64,000 bases of DNA, taken from a virus. Numbering within the stretch: position 1 is the stretch's first letter; every line of letters starts with the position of its first letter. The notes beneath the pieces are model-generated. The model made no database searches. It had not been told where the DNA came from and saw only the letters and a program-made list of their open reading frames with translations. Made by a program: the position numbers and the translations under genes. This document shows positions 40,768 to 49,167 of the stretch, piece after piece. The stretch lies in the IMG/VR virus record IMGVR_UViG_3300045918_000320, positions 17,293 through 81,292 of that record; one strand, 5' to 3'.

Positions 40768-41401
40768 TTTAATTTTTAAGAAAATGTCAGAAGTAATGAA
40801 AGATGTTGGATCTATTGGTAAAGACCAAAAGAATACAGCTCAAGGATTTAAATTCAGAGGTATAGACCAATTTGTAAATGCTTTGTATCCTGCTTTAACT
40901 AAACATGGAGTATTTATGGCTCCTAGATGTGTTAGAGAAGATCACGAAGTAAAAGATGTTACTAGATCTAACGGAAAGGCTGGAGTAGATAAACATGTTA
41001 CTATTATGATGGAATATGATTTCTTTGCTGAAGATGGATCTAAAGTAACTGTAGGGCCAATTCCTGCTGAAGGATTAGATTCTGGGGACAAAGCTACAAA
41101 TAAAGCTTTATCAGCAGCTTTAAAATATGCTTTAATTCAGACTTTCAGTATCCCAACAGAAGATATGGCTGAAGCAGATTTAGAATCTCCAACTATCGGA
41201 CAACAGTTAGTTGGGAATACCGGATTAACTACTATAACTTTAACTGATTCTTCATTTTCAAAAGGAGGAGCTGTATCAGGAAATACTGATGCTCCTCCTA
41301 AAATGACAGCAGCAGCCGCTACAGCAAAAGCAGTTGAGAAAAAAGTTAGTAGTATGCGAAAAGTAGAAGTTAAAAGTAACGATTCAGATTTAGACTTGTA
41401 G
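40760..41401 (+). CDS. erf: ERF-family single-strand annealing protein (213 aa)
   Basis: Start at 40760 follows GGAGGAAAA. The signature FKFRGIDQFVNALYPALTKHGVF and later EGLDSGDKATNKALSAALKY are typical of ERF recombinases, which anneal complementary strands in phage recombination. Length is normal for the family, and the C-terminal tail is low-complexity Ala/Lys. It pairs naturally with the nuclease at 39146. Confidence 0.92.
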   Translation: MSNLIFKKMSEVMKDVGSIGKDQKNTAQGFKFRGIDQFVNALYPALTKHGVFMAPRCVREDHEVKDVTRSNGKAGVDKHVTIMMEYDFFAEDGSKVTVGPIPAEGLDSGDKATNKALSAALKYALIQTFSIPTEDMAEADLESPTIGQQLVGNTGLTTITLTDSSFSKGGAVSGNTDAPPKMTAAAATAKAVEKKVSSMRKVEVKSNDSDLDL

Positions 41402-41425
41402 GAGTTAAAATAAAAAGGAGTTATT

Positions 41426-41629
41426 ATGCGAGTAGCAATGCTAGGTATAGAAAATGATAAAATAAAAATCGGAGCATTAGAAGAAGTGGAAACTCTGAAA
41501 AAAGCAAGAGAATATATTCAAAATGAATTGAATAATATTCCATCTTTAAAAGACTGTAAGGTAGTAGTATTTGAAGTAGAAGATGATTTTGATATGTCAA
41601 CTCTTATGTTTGATGATGGGGATGAATAA
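41426..41629 (+). CDS. Hypothetical protein (67 aa)
   Basis: Starts MRVAMLGIENDKIKIGALEE and is acidic at the end. AAAAGGAG site. One-base overlap with the next gene. Unknown. Confidence 0.68.
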   Translation: MRVAMLGIENDKIKIGALEEVETLKKAREYIQNELNNIPSLKDCKVVVFEVEDDFDMSTLMFDDGDE

Positions 41630-41895
41630 TGACTTTAGATGAATTTATTAATGAACAAATAGAAAAAGATCCCGAAGGTTTATTAGACATGCTATTAACT
41701 ATGGCTCTCCAAGAAGGAGATAAATATAGTGCAGAGGATACAGAAAAAGACTTTATGGATGCTGCAGAAAATGCTTTTGAAGTTATTAAATTCATAAATG
41801 CATTAAATAACCAACAGCCGCAATTAGAAGAAGATACTGAAGGATTAGAAGATTTAATATTACAATCAAACAGCAATGTAAAATTGCTACATTAG
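41629..41895 (+). CDS. Acidic helical hypothetical protein (88 aa)
   Basis: Helical (LDEFINEQIEKDPEGLLDML), acidic, no recognised domain. TAATG overlap with the previous gene. Confidence 0.68.
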   Translation: MTLDEFINEQIEKDPEGLLDMLLTMALQEGDKYSAEDTEKDFMDAAENAFEVIKFINALNNQQPQLEEDTEGLEDLILQSNSNVKLLH

Positions 41896-41904
41896 GAGAT
41901 TAAA

Positions 41905-42177
41905 ATGTCAGAAGTAGGATTATTAAAAGAAGCTAAAAACAAAGACAAGAACGGAAAAACTGTTTTAACAATTGAAGTTACAAATGATATTACTTTAAAA
42001 AAAGGTGATGTTATTTTTCTAAACGATCCAAAAGATTATTTAAACTTTATTGTTAAATCTGAAAAATCTTCAGATAAGCAAAGAGCTTGGGCAGAAGGGC
42101 AGTTAGAAGGATTTGAAACTGGTAAGTTAGGATTTATTAAAAAGAGATTACAACTTGCAAAACGCAAAGAAAACTAG
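41905..42177 (+). CDS. Hypothetical protein (90 aa)
   Basis: Beta-rich start (KTVLTIEVTNDITLKKGDVIFL) and a basic helical end (KKRLQLAKRKEN). Located after ERF; might bind DNA, but this is only from charge and place. TAGGAG site. Confidence 0.65.
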   Translation: MSEVGLLKEAKNKDKNGKTVLTIEVTNDITLKKGDVIFLNDPKDYLNFIVKSEKSSDKQRAWAEGQLEGFETGKLGFIKKRLQLAKRKEN

Positions 42178-42361
42178 GAAAAAGGGATACTTTTATGTAT
42201 CCTTAGAATATTATAATAGATCATTAAAACGTAAAGTTGAAAATCCAAATAGCTATGACATATATTTTAATGATTATGATAATACTTCTAAATCGTCTAC
42301 ACATTTAGATATTAGAATTTTTTATAAAGGGTTACTAAAAGAAATATTCAAAGGAGTTTAA
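42155..42361 (+). CDS. SPLL-tail family small protein, TTG start (68 aa)
   Basis: Probable TTG start with AGAGA upstream, overlapping the previous gene by 23 bp. Very basic N-terminus. Ends FYKGLLKEIFKGV, a variant of the family tail whose AAAGGAG leads the next gene. Confidence 0.6.
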   Translation: MQNAKKTRKKGYFYVSLEYYNRSLKRKVENPNSYDIYFNDYDNTSKSSTHLDIRIFYKGLLKEIFKGV

Positions 42362-42362
42362 A

Positions 42363-43511
42363 ATGCAAGTTAAAGATTTAAAGAGAGCTATTCCATATTT
42401 ATTTAAAACTAAAATCACACCACTACTAATTGGACTACACGGAAAAGGTAAAACATCTTTTGTATCTGAGTTAGCTCAGGAAATGGATGCTAATTTACTA
42501 GTGGTGCGTTTAGGTACATTGTCAGATTCAGGAGATCTAATTGGTTTACCGGCTCACCTACAAGATTCTTTAGGTAAAGCTATAGAAACTATTTATGTAG
42601 CACCTAGCTTCTTACCAGTAGCTAGAGAAGGATTTGACAATACCAGAAAGACTGTATTATTTCTAGATGAGATTAACAGATGCCACAAAGATTTAATTCA
42701 AGCTATTTTCCAGTTAGTAGAAAAAGGTGAACAGCTAGGGCCTCATAAATTAATTAATACTCACGTAATTGCTGCAGCTAACCCAGCTACAGACGACTAT
42801 TCAGTAATGGATATTTCAGATAAAGCTTTTACAGACAGATTTTGCCACTTAGCTTTCGAGCCTAGCACTCAAGAATTTTTAGATTATGGTAAAGCTAATT
42901 TTAACTCTCCATATTTAAATTTCTTATCTAATAGACCAGAAATGATTAGAAAAAAGAATGATCTAATTATAATTGATTATATTGATCAGTCTGAAAGATC
43001 TGCTGAAAAAATTTGTAGATTGGAATTAGCAGGACTACCTACAGATTTATTTCTAGAAGTAGCTTCGGGGATAGTAGGTACTGAAGCAGCCTCGGCAGCA
43101 GTAGCTTTTTACTTAGAAAATAATGTTAAAATCTCAGGAAATGATATTATTTATAATTACGAATCTGTAAAAGAAAAAGTATTAAAGCACAATATGCCAG
43201 CATTAGCACTTGCTATAGACGAAATTGAAAAGATACTTATTGATAAAAAAGAAGAGCCGAACACTCAGCAAGAAATTGATAATTTTATTCAATTCCTAAC
43301 TGACATTCCTGCAGATCTTTGTATTGGTACTATTATTAATTTTGCTAAAATTGAATCTTGGTCTAATGATGAACTTGTAATTCAAAACTTTTACGGGTAC
43401 GATTCTGGAAAAGGTATTTCAGATACATGTTCTAAATTCCTAGATTATATTCGAGAAATGCGTAAAGCAGGTAAATTAAAATTGCCAGAAGAAAAGAAAG
43501 AAGAAAATTAA
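42363..43511 (+). CDS. MoxR-type AAA+ ATPase (382 aa)
   Basis: Walker A LHGKGKTS (about 25-32), Walker B VLFLDEINR (98-106), sensor 1 VIAAANPATDDY, and arginine-finger region DRFCHL. MoxR ATPases act as chaperones together with VWA-domain proteins, and the next gene encodes exactly such a partner. The C-terminal third is helical. AAAGGAG site. Confidence 0.9.
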   Translation: MQVKDLKRAIPYLFKTKITPLLIGLHGKGKTSFVSELAQEMDANLLVVRLGTLSDSGDLIGLPAHLQDSLGKAIETIYVAPSFLPVAREGFDNTRKTVLFLDEINRCHKDLIQAIFQLVEKGEQLGPHKLINTHVIAAANPATDDYSVMDISDKAFTDRFCHLAFEPSTQEFLDYGKANFNSPYLNFLSNRPEMIRKKNDLIIIDYIDQSERSAEKICRLELAGLPTDLFLEVASGIVGTEAASAAVAFYLENNVKISGNDIIYNYESVKEKVLKHNMPALALAIDEIEKILIDKKEEPNTQQEIDNFIQFLTDIPADLCIGTIINFAKIESWSNDELVIQNFYGYDSGKGISDTCSKFLDYIREMRKAGKLKLPEEKKEEN

Positions 43512-43533
43512 TATTTACAACAGGAAAAATTAA

Positions 43534-44706
43534 ATGTCAGTACAACAAGCTATAATAGAATTAATTGTTTCTGGTAATCAATTTTATGCAAGTTTTTTAG
43601 CACAATGTAATAGAAAAATACGTTACGATTTACCAGCTCCGGCTGGTATTTCAGTAACCTCTTCTATTAATTTGTATATTAATCCAACATTATTTGATAA
43701 GTTTACTTTAAAGCAACAACAAGATATTTTAAAGCACGAAATAATGCATTTAATAAACGAACATTGTGGAGTTAAACCTTCAGATGAAAATTTATCAGCA
43801 AAGCAATTAAATATAGCTATGGACTGTGCTATAAACCAATTAGAAGGTATTGAGCAGTCAGTAGATGAGATTGGCGGAGTAACTTTAGAACGCTTTAAAA
43901 AAGCTTGCAGTGAGTTTATAGAACCCGATAGTATCAAGCCTAAAATGGACTTTAGATATTATGGTAGAATTATAAAACAATGTCAGGATAAATTTGACGA
44001 AGAGCAAGCTGGAAAAGAAATAGACGATCACTCCAAAATGGAGAATGATACTGAAGGCGATTCGAGAGAAACTACTTATGGAAAAGAATTCCAAAAGCAA
44101 GTTGTAAAAAATGCTGTAGGTAGAGCTAAAAATGCTGCTGGAAATGTTGGTGGAGATTTACAAAGATTAATTGATCAAATGTTTGCTAGTAAGGTAAACT
44201 GGAAACAGCAATTAACACGGATTGTTTCTAATGCTGTTACAATTAAAAAGACTACTACTAGAACACGTTTAAACAGACGTTACGGATTGATGTCACCCGG
44301 AAAAAAGAAAGATTATGTTCTTAAAGTCGGATATGTTTTAGATACTTCTGGTAGTATGTCTTCTTATAACCTAGCCCAAGGCTGGGGAGAAATTTCTAAA
44401 TTACAATCTCTATTCCCAGAAATGGAAATTATTTTATACGAATGTGATGCAGACGTTCAGCCGGGAAGAAAATTTGATAGGAAATTGAAGCCAGAAGTTA
44501 AAGGTGGAGGAGGAACAGATATGAATCCTGCATTCCAATTAGCTTTAAAAGATGGTGCTGATTTAATTATATGTTTTACAGATGGTGATTTTTACGAAAA
44601 TATAGATAATCCAAATGTACCAGTTATTTTTTGTATCGACGGTAAAAATAGTTATAGCTACCCTTTTGGTAAAGTGTTATGTTTAGGTGAGCATAGAGAT
44701 GGTTGA
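43534..44706 (+). CDS. VWA-domain protein with N-terminal HExxH metallopeptidase-like domain (390 aa)
   Basis: Residues 67-72 (KHEIMH) give an HExxH zinc site followed by NIAMDCAINQ, as in the DUF2201 putative metallopeptidases. The C-terminal half is a VWA domain: MIDAS DTSGSM at 270-275, GGGGTDMNPAF, and CFTDGDF. It pairs with the MoxR ATPase 22 bp upstream. Such pairs are thought to remodel or activate protein complexes with a metal cofactor. The middle linker is charged and low complexity. Confidence 0.88.
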   Translation: MSVQQAIIELIVSGNQFYASFLAQCNRKIRYDLPAPAGISVTSSINLYINPTLFDKFTLKQQQDILKHEIMHLINEHCGVKPSDENLSAKQLNIAMDCAINQLEGIEQSVDEIGGVTLERFKKACSEFIEPDSIKPKMDFRYYGRIIKQCQDKFDEEQAGKEIDDHSKMENDTEGDSRETTYGKEFQKQVVKNAVGRAKNAAGNVGGDLQRLIDQMFASKVNWKQQLTRIVSNAVTIKKTTTRTRLNRRYGLMSPGKKKDYVLKVGYVLDTSGSMSSYNLAQGWGEISKLQSLFPEMEIILYECDADVQPGRKFDRKLKPEVKGGGGTDMNPAFQLALKDGADLIICFTDGDFYENIDNPNVPVIFCIDGKNSYSYPFGKVLCLGEHRDG

Positions 44707-44806
44707 TAAATTTATGGACAGTTATGTTGATGAATTTGTCAGGCAATACAGACGTATGAAATATAAAAATAAACCATTAATATATATTATTTACGGATTA
44801 GAATGA
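44699..44806 (+). CDS. SPLL-tail family micro-protein (35 aa)
   Basis: Starts MVDKFMDSYVDEFVRQYRR and ends KPLIYIIYGLE. Overlaps the VWA gene by 8 bp and the next gene by 4 bp (ATGA). One of the smallest members, almost reduced to the tail. Confidence 0.6.
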   Translation: MVDKFMDSYVDEFVRQYRRMKYKNKPLIYIIYGLE

Positions 44807-45087
44807 TTTTAAATACAGACTATTTAGAAAATATTTTTAGAGGTATAGTTCCGGGGCCAGTGATTGTAACTAAAAGTTCTGAGAGAGATGGTTATAGAAT
44901 TTGCATAGTTCATCCGTTCCCTGTATTGCCTTCATATTTTTATATTAATACCATAGAATTACATAGACCAAAATCCGATTTAGTTTATGAATTAGGAATT
45001 AGAGTTAAGTTTAATTCTATATTTAAAAAAGACGTAGAAGCCTTTAAAGCACCATTATTAAAAATTATTTATGGATATAGAGAATGA
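44803..45087 (+). CDS. SPLL-tail family small protein (94 aa)
   Basis: Starts at the ATGA overlap. Ends EAFKAPLLKIIYGYRE. The middle (RDGYRICIVHPFPVLPSYF) is unique. It overlaps the next gene by 4 bp. Confidence 0.75.
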   Translation: MILNTDYLENIFRGIVPGPVIVTKSSERDGYRICIVHPFPVLPSYFYINTIELHRPKSDLVYELGIRVKFNSIFKKDVEAFKAPLLKIIYGYRE

Positions 45088-45428
45088 TGCAAACTTCCAT
45101 GGACGACTATAACTATGTATCAAAACATTTTGAAGTTGTCCGAAAAAAATATGGCACAGAAATTAACTTCACAATTAGCCCTATAGTAAACGAAAATTCT
45201 CAGCCTTGTATAATTAGTTTTTATACTTTAGTTACTGATTATTTCGGGTATATGGATTTTATATCTTTAGAGGGTATAGAATTGTGGGAAATGCTTGACA
45301 AAGTAAAGGTAATGAATTATGCTCTTACTGTGATGATTCGCAAAGCATTATTTAATTATGGAATAAAGGGATTAAAAGGAGAGAGATTATCCAAAACTCC
45401 TTTATTGAGATTAATTTATGAAGTATAA
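45084..45428 (+). CDS. SPLL-tail family protein, longest member (114 aa)
   Basis: Ends LSKTPLLRLIYEV, with the next ATG inside the IYE codons. The middle contains WEMLDKVKVMNYALTVMIRK. Function unknown. Confidence 0.75.
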   Translation: MMQTSMDDYNYVSKHFEVVRKKYGTEINFTISPIVNENSQPCIISFYTLVTDYFGYMDFISLEGIELWEMLDKVKVMNYALTVMIRKALFNYGIKGLKGERLSKTPLLRLIYEV

Positions 45429-45663
45429 ATTTCCCGGAGAGTATATTGAGTTACTACACGAAGAAACTGGATTAATAGAATGTCTAAATTGGTATGTAAA
45501 AAATGACGATCATCAGTTTTTACTTCTTGACAATATAAGAGATGTTAATTTACTGGCAGTATGGACAGATTTACTAGATTCTAGAATTTTAGCAGGAAAA
45601 TTGTTACCAATAATATTAGGAGAGGAATATGTATCAGAGATTTACAGAAACGCAAAAAGATAA
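45418..45663 (+). CDS. SPLL-tail family protein with extended end (81 aa)
   Basis: Contains the tail-like KLLPIILGEE near residue 64, after which it continues 14 residues (YVSEIYRNAKR). The GGAGAGG codons of LGEE form the ribosome site for the primase-helicase start at 45629. Confidence 0.7.
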   Translation: MKYKFPGEYIELLHEETGLIECLNWYVKNDDHQFLLLDNIRDVNLLAVWTDLLDSRILAGKLLPIILGEEYVSEIYRNAKR

Positions 45664-47581
45664 AGGTTTATTAGTTCCAGTAGGGACTGATGTATACAAA
45701 TTAATGCGTAACGCTAACAAAGATTATTACACTTCATTTTATAGATATAACGATGAGCACAAAAAAGAATTCGATGCTAAAGGTTCTGTAGCTGGATTTA
45801 AAGGTGTTGTATCTGATTTGCTACCTTGGGATTTCGACAATGAATCAGATCCATCTATTGCTCAAGCAGATGCTTTAGAAATGGTTTACCGGCTAAAGAA
45901 AGACGGATACAAAGAAGAGAATATTAGAATATTTTTTTCAGGTATGAAAGGATTTGAGGTATCAGTACCTATTTCAGAATTGCTTACTCCGGCTGAATTA
46001 AAAAATGTATGTTTAAATTATGCGGAAGGATTAAAAGCTGATACTAGTGTTTATAACGATACTAGAATATTCAGATTACCATTTACTAAACACAATAAAT
46101 CTGGACTATATAAAATTCCTTTAACACTGGAACAATTAGAATCTCTCAGTATTTCAGAAATTAGAGATGAAGCTAAAAGTATAGAAGGATTTGATAAGCA
46201 TGAGATATTAGCAGCTTATAAACCAGCTAAACTTACAGAAAAAATGAGACAATTTAAAGCTAAAACTCCAGAAGTAAAAGTTACTAGAGAATTATTAGAA
46301 TCTATTAGTTTAGAAAATATCGATTGGGGAAAGAAGCCTAGAGATTTAACTCACGAAAAATATTTACTATCTTTAGGTTATTTCTCGCAAGGAAATCGTA
46401 GCGAGGCTTTAATTATTTTAGCAGCTACTTTAAAAAATTTAGGATGGAATGAAACTCAGGTATACTATGCTTGTAAAGCTGCAGCCGATTTACAGGCTAG
46501 CCGAACAGGCGAAGATAAATTTCCTAAAAATGAAATATACAAAAATATTATTGAGCAAGTCTTTGGGCCGAATTGGAAAAATGGTAGCTATTCTGTAAAA
46601 GATAATTCTTTATTGCAGCAATTATCTCTATTAGTTCCGGCTGAAGTGAGAATGACTTCTTCTGAGGATAATATTGTATCTATTACTGAATCTTTTGGAT
46701 CTTTCAGTAGCTATGCAAAAGAAATTGATAAAAATACTATTAAGTTTGGAATAGCCCCTTTAGACGAAAAATTAGTGATGCAGACAGGAAGACTTTACGG
46801 TATTCTAGCAGCTCCGGGAGTCGGTAAGACTACTTTTGGAGTAGACGTTTTAAGAAATACTTCTTTAAATGGTGAGCTTAGTATGTTTGCCAGCTATGAC
46901 ATGTCTTGTCCAGACGTTATTCAAAAATTAATTCAAAAACATAGCCGATTAAAAGCTAAAGATATTTACGCAGCTTTTAGGGATAATGATACAAAACAAA
47001 TAGAAAAATTCTATAAAATGTTAGATGAGAATTACAAAAATGTTACCTTTATTTTTAAAACTGGACAAACTATAGATGATTTAAAGAAATCTATTATTGA
47101 AAGGGAAAAACAATTAGGAGCACCTATTCGGTTAGTAGTAGTAGATTATTTAGAGTTAATTCAATCTAAATTTTCAGATCCTACTCAGGCTAGTATGGAG
47201 TCGATACAAGGACTTAGAGAAATAGCTGTAGGGATGAATAAAGCAGTTATTGTAATGCTTCAGCCGAGTAAAATGGGTACTAGTATAGACGAGCCTATTA
47301 CGTCTTATTCTGCCAGTAAAGGTAGTTCTAGTATTGCCCAAGCAGTTACAGCTATGCTTACTTTACACAGACCGGGATGCAGCTCTAGGACTCCAGAGAA
47401 TGATAATTATATTGGTATAGATTGTGTAAAAAATAGAAGTGGTGGATTATTTAGTTTAGATTTACATTTTGACGGAGCTACAGGAAATATTAGAGCTTTG
47501 GAAACTATTGAAGCTATGACATTGCAGGAATTGCGAGAAGCTAAAAGACAGCAGCATCAGGACGAGGATAGTTTATTTTGA
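45629..47581 (+). CDS. AEP primase - DnaB-type helicase fusion (650 aa)
   Basis: The N-terminal half carries archaeo-eukaryotic primase motifs: LPWDFDNESD (D-x-D), FFSGMKGFEVSVP (SGxKGxH-like), and DTRIFRLPFTKHNKSGLYK. The C-terminal half is a RecA/DnaB helicase: Walker A LAAPGVGKTT, Walker B RLVVVDYLELI, then VMLQPSKMG and SASKGSSSIAQAV. The middle (250-330) is helical. It would unwind DNA and prime lagging-strand synthesis. No zinc-binding domain or DnaG-type TOPRIM is seen. Confidence 0.9.
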   Translation: MYQRFTETQKDKGLLVPVGTDVYKLMRNANKDYYTSFYRYNDEHKKEFDAKGSVAGFKGVVSDLLPWDFDNESDPSIAQADALEMVYRLKKDGYKEENIRIFFSGMKGFEVSVPISELLTPAELKNVCLNYAEGLKADTSVYNDTRIFRLPFTKHNKSGLYKIPLTLEQLESLSISEIRDEAKSIEGFDKHEILAAYKPAKLTEKMRQFKAKTPEVKVTRELLESISLENIDWGKKPRDLTHEKYLLSLGYFSQGNRSEALIILAATLKNLGWNETQVYYACKAAADLQASRTGEDKFPKNEIYKNIIEQVFGPNWKNGSYSVKDNSLLQQLSLLVPAEVRMTSSEDNIVSITESFGSFSSYAKEIDKNTIKFGIAPLDEKLVMQTGRLYGILAAPGVGKTTFGVDVLRNTSLNGELSMFASYDMSCPDVIQKLIQKHSRLKAKDIYAAFRDNDTKQIEKFYKMLDENYKNVTFIFKTGQTIDDLKKSIIEREKQLGAPIRLVVVDYLELIQSKFSDPTQASMESIQGLREIAVGMNKAVIVMLQPSKMGTSIDEPITSYSASKGSSSIAQAVTAMLTLHRPGCSSRTPENDNYIGIDCVKNRSGGLFSLDLHFDGATGNIRALETIEAMTLQELREAKRQQHQDEDSLF

Positions 47582-47787
47582 AGACAAATGATAATAGATA
47601 TGTCTATTTTTTCACTTATAGTAATGAATCTATAGTGTCTATGTTTTTTGAATGTCAAGAGGAAGATATTAATAGTAATACTTGCTTTAAAAGAAAAGAA
47701 ATTGAAGAGCAAAGAGAGGATTACGATATCTATTTACATTATAAAGCAATACAAAGCCCTTTATTAAAAGCTATTTTGGAAGAATAA
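47578..47787 (+). CDS. SPLL-tail family small protein, TTG start (69 aa)
   Basis: TTGA overlap with the helicase stop. Ends YKAIQSPLLKAILEE. The first part (RYVYFFTYSNESIVSMFFE) is a short strand-rich segment. Confidence 0.7.
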   Translation: MKTNDNRYVYFFTYSNESIVSMFFECQEEDINSNTCFKRKEIEEQREDYDIYLHYKAIQSPLLKAILEE

Positions 47788-48008
47788 TGAAATATAAAAA
47801 AGATAAAGTTTGTAGATATAAATTTGTATATTCTAAAGATATTATACAATCTTTGCGAGACTCTATAGACATTACTGGATTTGAAAGTAGTTTAGACTTG
47901 CATTTATATAGAACTGAAGAAATTTACAAAGAAAATAATTACGAAAGTTTTATTAATCATAATGCTCTAATTGCACCTTTATTTAGAATTATTTTAGGAG
48001 AAAAATGA
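47787..48008 (+). CDS. SPLL-tail family small protein (73 aa)
   Basis: Ends NHNALIAPLFRIILGEK; the TTAGGAGAAAAATG of its last codons carries the ribosome site and ATG of thyX. Confidence 0.75.
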   Translation: MKYKKDKVCRYKFVYSKDIIQSLRDSIDITGFESSLDLHLYRTEEIYKENNYESFINHNALIAPLFRIILGEK

Positions 48009-48631
48009 AATTAATTAATCCTTCTGTAACTATAGAAACTGATTTAAACGGAGAGTTTATTTTAAGACATGTAGAAAAGGCTATACGTAATTGCTACAAG
48101 TCTGAGGATAAAATAGGTGAGGATAGCCATAAAAAGCTAATTAAAACTATTTTAGATAGTCACCATTACAGTACTATAGAACACTATACTATTACTGTAA
48201 GAGTAATTTGTAGTCGAGCTTGTATGGCTCAGTGGACTAGACACAGACTAATGTCTTTTAGTATTGAATCTCAGAGATACATAAATTATTCTAGAGGTAA
48301 ATTTGGCGGAGAGATTACGTTTATTCGCCCAATAGAATATTACGATTGGACTGTACAGCAACAATTTAAATTTGATATAGCTATGCAGGATTCTGAAAAA
48401 TCTTATATGGATTTGCTATCTGCAGGGCTAAAAGCTCAGGATGCCAGAAATGCTTTAAATAATGCTACTAAAACAGAAATGGTAGTTTCTGGAAATTTAA
48501 GAGTTTGGAGAGATTTACTAATAAAAAGAGTTGACAAATCAGCACAGTCTGAGATACGATATTTAGCAAAGGAACTTCTTTCGGAATTTAAAAAGGAGAT
48601 TCCTATAATTTTTGATGATATAGAGGTGTAA
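48005..48631 (+). CDS. thyX: Flavin-dependent thymidylate synthase ThyX (208 aa)
   Basis: Converts dUMP to dTMP using FAD and NADPH. ThyX motif RHRLMSFSIESQRY at residues 79-92 (family RHRxxSxNxxSxRY), earlier HHYSTIEHYT, and later RNALNNATKTEMVVSGNLRVW. Length normal. It works with dUTPase and the dNMP kinase of this phage. Confidence 0.95.
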   Translation: MKLINPSVTIETDLNGEFILRHVEKAIRNCYKSEDKIGEDSHKKLIKTILDSHHYSTIEHYTITVRVICSRACMAQWTRHRLMSFSIESQRYINYSRGKFGGEITFIRPIEYYDWTVQQQFKFDIAMQDSEKSYMDLLSAGLKAQDARNALNNATKTEMVVSGNLRVWRDLLIKRVDKSAQSEIRYLAKELLSEFKKEIPIIFDDIEV

Positions 48632-48949
48632 ATGAAACTTTGTAAATCTTGTAATTTAATTACTTCAGATTTTGGCAAAAATAAAGCTAGAAAAGATGGA
48701 CTTAGTTTTTACTGTAGACCTTGTAACCGAAAATTAGAACAAATTAGTATCTCTAAATTATCTAATAAAAAAAATAAACAAGTAGTAGTTAGCTTTGAAA
48801 AAAACTGTCAGAATTGTAATTGGAATTTTGGCGGTAAATGCGTAGTAAAAAATCCCGGACAAATTACAGAAATAGAAAATGATAATATCTGTCATAAATT
48901 TGAAAGATTTGTGGAGAGAGAAATTGACATTGCCGAGTTACATTCATGA
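48632..48949 (+). CDS. Zinc-finger protein (105 aa)
   Basis: N-terminal KLCKSCNLITSDFGKNKARK, then CRPC resembles the zinc motif of HNH-type proteins (CxxC...DF.xNK..KDG....C..C), but no nuclease core follows. A second set CQNCNWN...GGKCVVKN with CHKF lies in the C-terminal half. Probably nucleic-acid binding. Confidence 0.7.
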   Translation: MKLCKSCNLITSDFGKNKARKDGLSFYCRPCNRKLEQISISKLSNKKNKQVVVSFEKNCQNCNWNFGGKCVVKNPGQITEIENDNICHKFERFVEREIDIAELHS

Positions 48950-49167
48950 AAATTAAAAACTCAATACTATTGCAATTGTGGGATCTTTCTTTTTTATTAA
49001 GATGTTCAACGTATTCCGTACCTTATGCTTTGGATTATCATATGTATGTTTATGATTTTGTAGGAGATACTTATGCCTGTAGTCCTATAACTTATTTAGA
49101 AATAAAACAACTACAAAACTGTACCCTTTTAGGAATTATATATGGAAAAGAATTATCAAATAATTAA
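48946..49167 (+). CDS. SPLL-tail family small protein (73 aa)
   Basis: ATGA-coupled. Tail-like NCTLLGIIYGKE near the end, extended by LSNN. The codons AGGAATTATATATGG hold the site and ATG of the DNA polymerase. Confidence 0.72.
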   Translation: MKIKNSILLQLWDLSFLLRCSTYSVPYALDYHMYVYDFVGDTYACSPITYLEIKQLQNCTLLGIIYGKELSNN

